Shown in pieces: positions 58,582-64,000 of a DNA stretch of 64,000 nt (position 1 is its first letter; each line of letters starts with the position of its first letter). The notes under the pieces are model-generated. The model did not search any database, was not told the origin of the DNA, and saw nothing but the letters and a program-made list of their open reading frames with translations. Where the stretch lies: positions 868,001 to 932,000 of the forward strand of contig JACGCM010002784.1 of assembly GCA_014058105.1 (NCBI GenBank), written 5' to 3'. Position numbers and translations under genes: made by a program. The DNA comes from Kingdonia uniflora (Eukaryota; Streptophyta; Magnoliopsida; Ranunculales; Circaeasteraceae).

Positions 58582-60380
58582 TGTCACGCGCCCAAAATTG
58601 GCTTCTTAATAATCTATTAAGAGCACGAATTCAGAGGTGTAACGTCGGGCATCCCGAAGATGAACCCCAAAAGAGTTACTACAATTTAAAACAAATAGTA
58701 AATACATTTCCAACACTATGAAACTATGCAGCAGAGGAATAATCTAAAATGATATATAATTATAAATATTACCACATGGGTGGCAAGAACTCCAAAACAT
58801 GCAAATCCAGCTTACTCTGACTTACTAGCATCGCTACTACAACGATTCACCTAAAAAAGTATATGCGCAAGGCGTCAGCAAGCAACGCCCAACAAGTACA
58901 AATATCTAAGGTCATAAGACATGACAGACCAAGATAATCATTGAGAAGAGACATGAAAAACCCAGTGAAATTATAGGGGAAGATCAGCCAAGCTATGAGT
59001 CCAAAGGAAGGCGGCCTAAGTAAAACTAGAAATCCCAATACGATAGCAACGATAACCTAAACTTAAATCTAACTGCTACGACCGAAGAGGTATGGTAGAT
59101 GTGGAAAGATAAGTAGGAAGTCAAGTACACAAGGCGACTTTTAATTTAGTGGGACCACACTCTCAAATCCTTCTGTAATTAACAAAAATGTATCCCTTAT
59201 TGTTGAGCCAAGGATTGGTGGATTCCTTTTTAGTTAGCCAGGAATTAGCGGAAAATGCACATGATCAGGGTGTTCAAAAAATTTCAACCTATAGGTTTAA
59301 AGCCTGATTTATTTTCACTTTCAAGGATCTATGTCCACGGGATGCTCGAGAAGCATGCAACCGAGAAATAACAGGGAAATAATTTAGGGATTTGGAACCT
59401 TGGGACACTAGCTAGTAGTAACCAAAACTTTTGTTTAGGGAATCGAACCCAAAGACTGTAACAGTATAGCCATACTGTGTACAATAACAAGAACGAACGA
59501 AAATCATGCCTCAAAAGTACTTAATCAAAGTTATAAATGTTACCAGGAAGACACACTCACAGCACTAAATATACATTACGACCTATGATGGAACTACTCT
59601 AACATGAATCACATAAGAATGTATTGCCAACAAGCTACTTTAATCATAACCAGTAACTAAGGAAACATTCCTAATGTTCATGAATTACTCAAAAAATCCT
59701 GTATATGACCATAGATAAAGAACTTGCCTGAGCTAGAAGACGGAGAGAAGGAAAACCAAGCGGTGCAAAGCTTCAAACGGTGAAGAATTTTAGCAATGCT
59801 TCTGAATTTGTCTCCCTCTCTTGTTTAGGATTTAATTTAGGTTCTCAAATAGGTGCCTCTAAACTAAAATTGGTAGGATGATTTGAAGAATTTGGGTACA
59901 GAAAGTTGGGGACTTATCACTGATTGTGTATGTGGTATGAAGTAGGGTAATTCAAAAGTGGAAGAACCAAATGTATGCTACTTTAGATTCTCTTAACTAT
60001 TTTTAGGGTTCTTTGGGCTTGGCCTTGCCTTTCCTCAATTGTAACTTATCTTCAATTCAATTTTACTTTTTGCAAAAAAATAAAAATATATATCAAAATA
60101 ATTGCTTGGTCTTCTTTGTTTTTGAGGACAGGAGAAGGGAGACGAGTAGTTATTTGAGGAAAATAAGGGTTGAGGAGAAATTGGGGAAAGTGGGTGTTAA
60201 TATAGTGGAGAAGAAACAATCTCTACATTTTCCTAATTTGAATTGTTCTCAAATATAAAACACACGAGGTATGATCATATACAACATGTAGTACTATATT
60301 AAGTAACATAAGGTACCCTAGATTAATGCATATAATTATTATACGACCAATGAGTAAAGAAAAAAAAATTGGGCTCTACA
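58582..60380 (-). mobile_element. 3' LTR of a second minus-strand gypsy element (Tekay/Del-like, tentative)
   Basis: It begins tgtcacgcgccc and ends gggctctaca on the plus strand, TG..CA borders, 1799 bp. On the minus strand the LTR start TGTAGAGCCC is preceded by CTTTTAAGGAGGGTAGAA, a polypurine tract very like the one just after pol in Tekay/Del chromoviruses. No 5' LTR is in the window, so the target duplication cannot be tested. Confidence 0.65.
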
Positions 60381-60398
60381 TTCTACCCTCCTTAAAAG
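60381..60398 (-). promoter_or_regulatory. polypurine tract
   Basis: The minus-strand purine tract with an AAGGAGGG core immediately adjoins the LTR boundary. Its pol neighbour is not recognisable beyond it. Confidence 0.6.
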
Positions 60399-61250
60399 AA
60401 ATTTCATCCTCAAAATTTGATATACCTTAAACACCATAACGATATGTCCTCAAACTCGTAACCGCATAAGAAAATAGATTAATCATTGAGCCTACACTTG
60501 GATGTAAACTCTCATGTAAAATACCAAACAAGAAAAACGTACCACAAATCTCTATCGTCAATGATAATCTAGTATTCCAAACTTGTACTTCTTTCTAAGA
60601 GTAAATCGGTCGATGAATACTCTAATCAAAACTCCATATGAATCAGAAAAACAAAGCACCACTTACAACCACCAAAGAATAGAACTAATTAAGCTATGAC
60701 TACCTAAAAGATAATGTCTACTCGAAGCAACCAACTACCACATAGATACTAAAAGCCTAACCAATCAATCAACACCAATATTTGGAGATCCCACAAAAAG
60801 ACGAAGCCATGCATAATTGAGGAGACTACTTATGAACATGACTCAAAGTCATCCAGTTACCACAACATCTCCCAAGAACTTACAGAAGGAATGTGGGTAA
60901 ACTACAGCGAAATAAACTCTTAATCATAGTCGAATGAGGTGTGCAGTAAACTACAGGACTGAACCTAGTTCCGGCAGCAACACCCAGCGTTGTTGATGGC
61001 TCCGGTCCAGCAGCAACCACCTAGTCACACCTAGTTTTAGACACTCGGTGCCTCCAGGGATAGAACATGAACACTGAAGGGGGTAGTTCTCACAATAAAG
61101 GTATGGTATAGAAGATTGGTAAAATCAAGAGACCAACACGACCAATCAAAATCATCTTGGGGTTGTACCTTATATCCCTCCTAGGAAACATTAGGCGCCT
61201 ACTCCACCACAGGGAACATGGACTTCGGGTATAGGTTTTTAGCTGTGATA
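60399..61250. other. decayed sequence between opposite gypsy remains
   Basis: No domain was recognised. Orientation must change here, since the LTR to the left is minus and the gag to the right is plus. A cagcagcaac phrase and variants occur near 60975-61015. Confidence 0.4.
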
Positions 61251-61387
61251 ATGGGCACCAGATAATCATTTTGCGGGTGAGGGTATGTTTTGGGGGGTTA
61301 ACGAATTTGGTAACGGCCGATATTACGGCGATAGATATGGTTTTCACGATAGGAGATGGCAAAGCTGTAGAGTTCATCCTATAAACT

Positions 61388-62330
61388 TTGGATCTCATCT
61401 CAGAAAATGAGGGATACCAAAGTGAGCCAGGTATTGGGAACGCAAGGTATGCACTACTACAACAGGGGTATGAATATCAGGAAAACCCGAAGAGTTATGG
61501 AGAAAATATGATCGTCTCTACCTTTCAAAATATGAATCAAGACGTTAAGATAAACATTTTAGAATTTGGTGATAAAACAGATGGAGATGGGTTTATTGAC
61601 TGACTCAATCGGGTAGACCGGGTTTTGGCATTCAAACACTGTGAAGACCCTCGTGCAGTCACATTAATGGAGACAAAGCTGACAGAGTATACTCTAAATA
61701 GGTGGGAAGGGGTGTAACAGTTACGGGTAACAGCTGGGAGTAATTATATTAAAGACTAGGATACAATGTGAAGTGAGTTAATTACACGGTTTATACCAGG
61801 TAATTATGAGAATGAGAGTTTTGCAAAATTATAGAACCTGGGACAAACCAGAAAATAATCTGTTAATGATTATGTAGTGACTTTTACCCATTCTCGTCTC
61901 GAGTCGTGTTATCTCAGTTAGAGGCCCAACAAATTAGTCGGTTCAAGCTTGGGTTAAAAAAACAGATACAGGATGAGTTGGTATTGTTCAACGCTCAGAG
62001 TTTGTTGAAATGGCCAAGCGAGTGAAAACAAAACTCAAGCAGGTAGTTTACTCACCTTTTATACCTCCAGCAGCAACTACTATATTAGTAACTGCAGTAA
62101 CTCCAAAAGCCCTAGGGACGACCGGTTCCGCGATTTGTTATAATTATGGAAAAATATGTCTTATGAGGTGTGAATATCCAAATCCTAAGAAACATATTGC
62201 TCTTTTAACCCAGAATCTCCTAGATCATATTAACGAGGCGTTTCAACATATGTGAGGCGATGACATGAATGTGGAGACAGTCACAGCGGTGAACTGTCTG
62301 TCACCTTGAATTTATGGTCGAATTCTGCTT
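61388..62330 (+). pseudogene. gypsy gag relic (chromovirus-like)
   Basis: Frame at 61388 is Tyr/Glu/Gln-rich. The gag core follows: KINILEFGDKTDGDGFIDWLN with a stop in place of Trp (61555-61612), RVLAFKHCEDPRAVTLMETK, RWEGV and LRVTAGSNYIKDW, ELITRFIPGNYENESFAK, then VNDYV. This is the usual gag core of gypsy elements with the FxxWL..VE...ExF pattern. A damaged zinc knuckle (CYNYGKICLMRCEYP) is at about 62138-62180. At least five stops occur. It is on the opposite strand from the LTR at 58582-60380, so it is a different element. No LTR of its own was found. Confidence 0.75.
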
Positions 62331-62547
62331 ATGAGGGAGAGTTGATAGGAATCATGGCCGACGTGATCACTCCGGCCATGTCCTATACGTATTTAGCTGG
62401 CCTCTTCGTGGGACCCTTTTAATTTTTGTAGTTTCTAAATTATCTTATTTTGTTTTCAGATATGTTTCCCATTAATTGGGATTGTGTTTGGGAAGGTGAG
62501 GACTCATCTTTTATAAAGAAGTCTAAGGGGGGTGAGGCAAAGGCTAG

Positions 62548-62562
62548 TATATATATATATAT
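62548..62562. repeat. (TA)n microsatellite
   Basis: A run of seven ta dinucleotides. Confidence 0.9.
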
Positions 62563-62708
62563 AGTTCTGCTTATTAGCAAAGTAATAAAGAGTAGCTAAC
62601 TTTTTGTTTGAGTCGTTGCTTCCGCACTTAGTTTTTATAAAATAATATTAATAAGTATCCCTATTAAAATTATTAAATTACTAATATACCCTAAAAAAAT
62701 TGGGGACA

Positions 62709-62750
62709 ACCCCCCCCCACCCCCACCCCCACCCCACCCACACACACACA
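62709..62750. repeat. (C)n/(CCCCA)n/(CA)n compound microsatellite
   Basis: A run of nine or more C, then cccca units, then (ca)n. Confidence 0.9.
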
Positions 62751-64000
62751 TATGAAATCCTGGTTTCAGCCATTGGTAAGTGGGTGTTCTAATATTTTGG
62801 AGTGGGCTGGTGCAATATGCACTTCATGCGATACACGTTTTATAGTTAGGGTTCCATTATGATTTAAGTGTTTAAAGATGTCATTATTTAAGTATGATCT
62901 CCACTGTGAGCTCCCAACAACTGGACCAACTTTCTTGAAAATGGCTTCACTGCCTCATCTTTTATTGATCCAAGTAAAGACACTTTATCAGATTGAGATA
63001 TTCCTGAAGTATTGATCTTTGACAGATTCTTGGAATGGTCCGAGTTCAGAGCCTGATGGGTCCACCTTCTTCAACAACTAGTTTAAAAGGACACATAAGC
63101 CTCCATATATAGCAACCCGTGTATTATGAAACCTTATCTGCAATTTGTTGTAGTTACTCCCATATGAGGCTTCTCCAACCATAGTGTGATACAACCTACA
63201 ATTAGTTGAACTGAACTCCCAGGGTGATTGTGTCACCTTGTCCTCACACTTGCATTAATCAATATACCAAAGGATTGTAAATATTATTGGCCCATATGTA
63301 GTTTGTCGTAACAAGCATAAGCCATTGTTCTTATGCCAAACGAAAAGGCAGAGGCGACAAAACTAGCTAGTGATAATTCAAATAATTGAAAAATCATTTT
63401 CCATTATATAATATAATGTTATAATTTAGCGAGTAGTTATATTGGTATATATTTATCTTCTGATGATGCTTGCAACGTCTATATGTGTAGCAACGAACGT
63501 TTAAAGCCTAATTGCCAATCTTCATGTGGAAACATAGCCATTCCTCTTATTGAAGATTGTGTTTGATATTCTTGACAGTCAGGCTATGAGTGAAGCGAGA
63601 GAAAAAGATTCAAATTGTTGTCAAGCTTGCAAAAAGGGGCCTAAAATTGGTTGGGAAAAAGAGACCAACTATGAGATAAGTATCGACTCAGTTTGAGGGG
63701 TTGAGAGGGGCTTAACACCAAGAGGCAAAGTGATTTGTAAAGAACCAATCAAGTGACTCAAGTCATTCCTACAGTGGCCAATATTTTAAGAACGCCGTCA
63801 ATGCTGCTTTAGACCATAACTTGGTAATGGAGGTGTCAGGTGTGCGGTGTGTTATGCTATTTTGCAATTTTCCATATCATGCGTATTTTTTTTTAAGTAC
63901 TAGAAATACTTGAGGTTACATGCTTTTGGCGAAATAAGGTTTTCAAGCCTAATACATGTGTGCATTTTGGATTTTTGGTGCAATTTTGTAGTTGCATATT
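62751..64000. other. unassigned
   Basis: No open frame longer than about 60 residues and no element ends are visible. The only phrase with any protein flavour is a short LKPNCQSSCGNIAIP near 63508-63552, too little to call. Confidence 0.4.

Noticed and set aside
59329..60258. Short frames inside the 58582-60380 LTR
   Set aside because: No motif; they lie in non-coding LTR sequence.
63440..63600. Possible wall-associated kinase N-terminus (LKPNCQSSCGNIAIP) with a signal-like stretch before it
   Set aside because: The hydrophobic stretch is in another frame, only about 15 residues fit, and no kinase or EGF region follows.
1..64000. tRNA or rRNA genes
   Set aside because: No cloverleaf with A/B box pair or rRNA-like conserved stretch was noticed; the tRNA-like matches are primer-binding sites next to LTRs.

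Overview
This is a 64 kb stretch of a plant nuclear genome, most likely a eudicot. The DNA is AT-rich, there is no intact host gene, and nearly everything recognisable is a transposable element or its decay product. A plant origin is shown by Ty3/gypsy elements of Athila-like and Tat-like type, a Ty1/copia relic, CACTA, PIF/Harbinger, hAT and Mutator-like DNA elements, a plant mobile domain (PMD) gene, and fragments of a CER3/WAX2-like wax gene and an NTMC2/SYT-type C2 gene. The species cannot be named from the sequence.

Layout. 0-5.5 kb: a hAT MITE (726-1040), a copia RT/RNase H relic (minus), and an LTR ending at 3746 with a tRNA-Asp-like primer site, whose leader is split by a Mutator-like element with long terminal inverted repeats (3874-4689). 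6831-13553: a 6.7 kb PIF/Harbinger element with TAA target duplications, matching terminal repeats and arrays of a GC-rich subterminal motif. It carries the two usual Harbinger genes (MYB/SANT-like, plus; DDE transposase, minus) and a third gene, a PMD protein. A Tourist-type MITE follows at 13811-14224.

15213-44736 is a Russian-doll insertion. The outer layer is an Athila-like retrotransposon on the minus strand with a perfect GGAGT target duplication. Its gag is split by a CACTA element (22025-27592) that contains a LINE relic. Its 5' leader is split by a Tat-like retrotransposon (about 28.8-43.2 kb, minus) with dual RNase H. Between integrase and 3' LTR the Tat-like element carries a 160-bp tandem array and several plus-strand (antisense) coding units, including a long coiled-coil protein with introns.

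47.3-55.9 kb is bounded by ends of one CACTA-like family (CCGTGGCAA repeats). It holds intron-containing fragments of a C2-domain membrane-contact protein gene and a CER3/WAX2-like gene, which looks like DNA-level gene capture. 56-64 kb holds further gypsy debris: a 1.8 kb LTR with its polypurine tract (58582-60398) and an unrelated plus-strand gag relic (61.4-62.3 kb). The last 1.5 kb holds nothing I can name.

None of the proteins seems intact: stops or frameshifts interrupt every coding region, so the elements are probably immobile unless helped in trans. The most unusual object is the PMD-bearing Harbinger element. Next are the antisense gene set of the Tat-like element, the gene-capture region, and an LTR that has a polypurine tract on one side and a primer site on the other.
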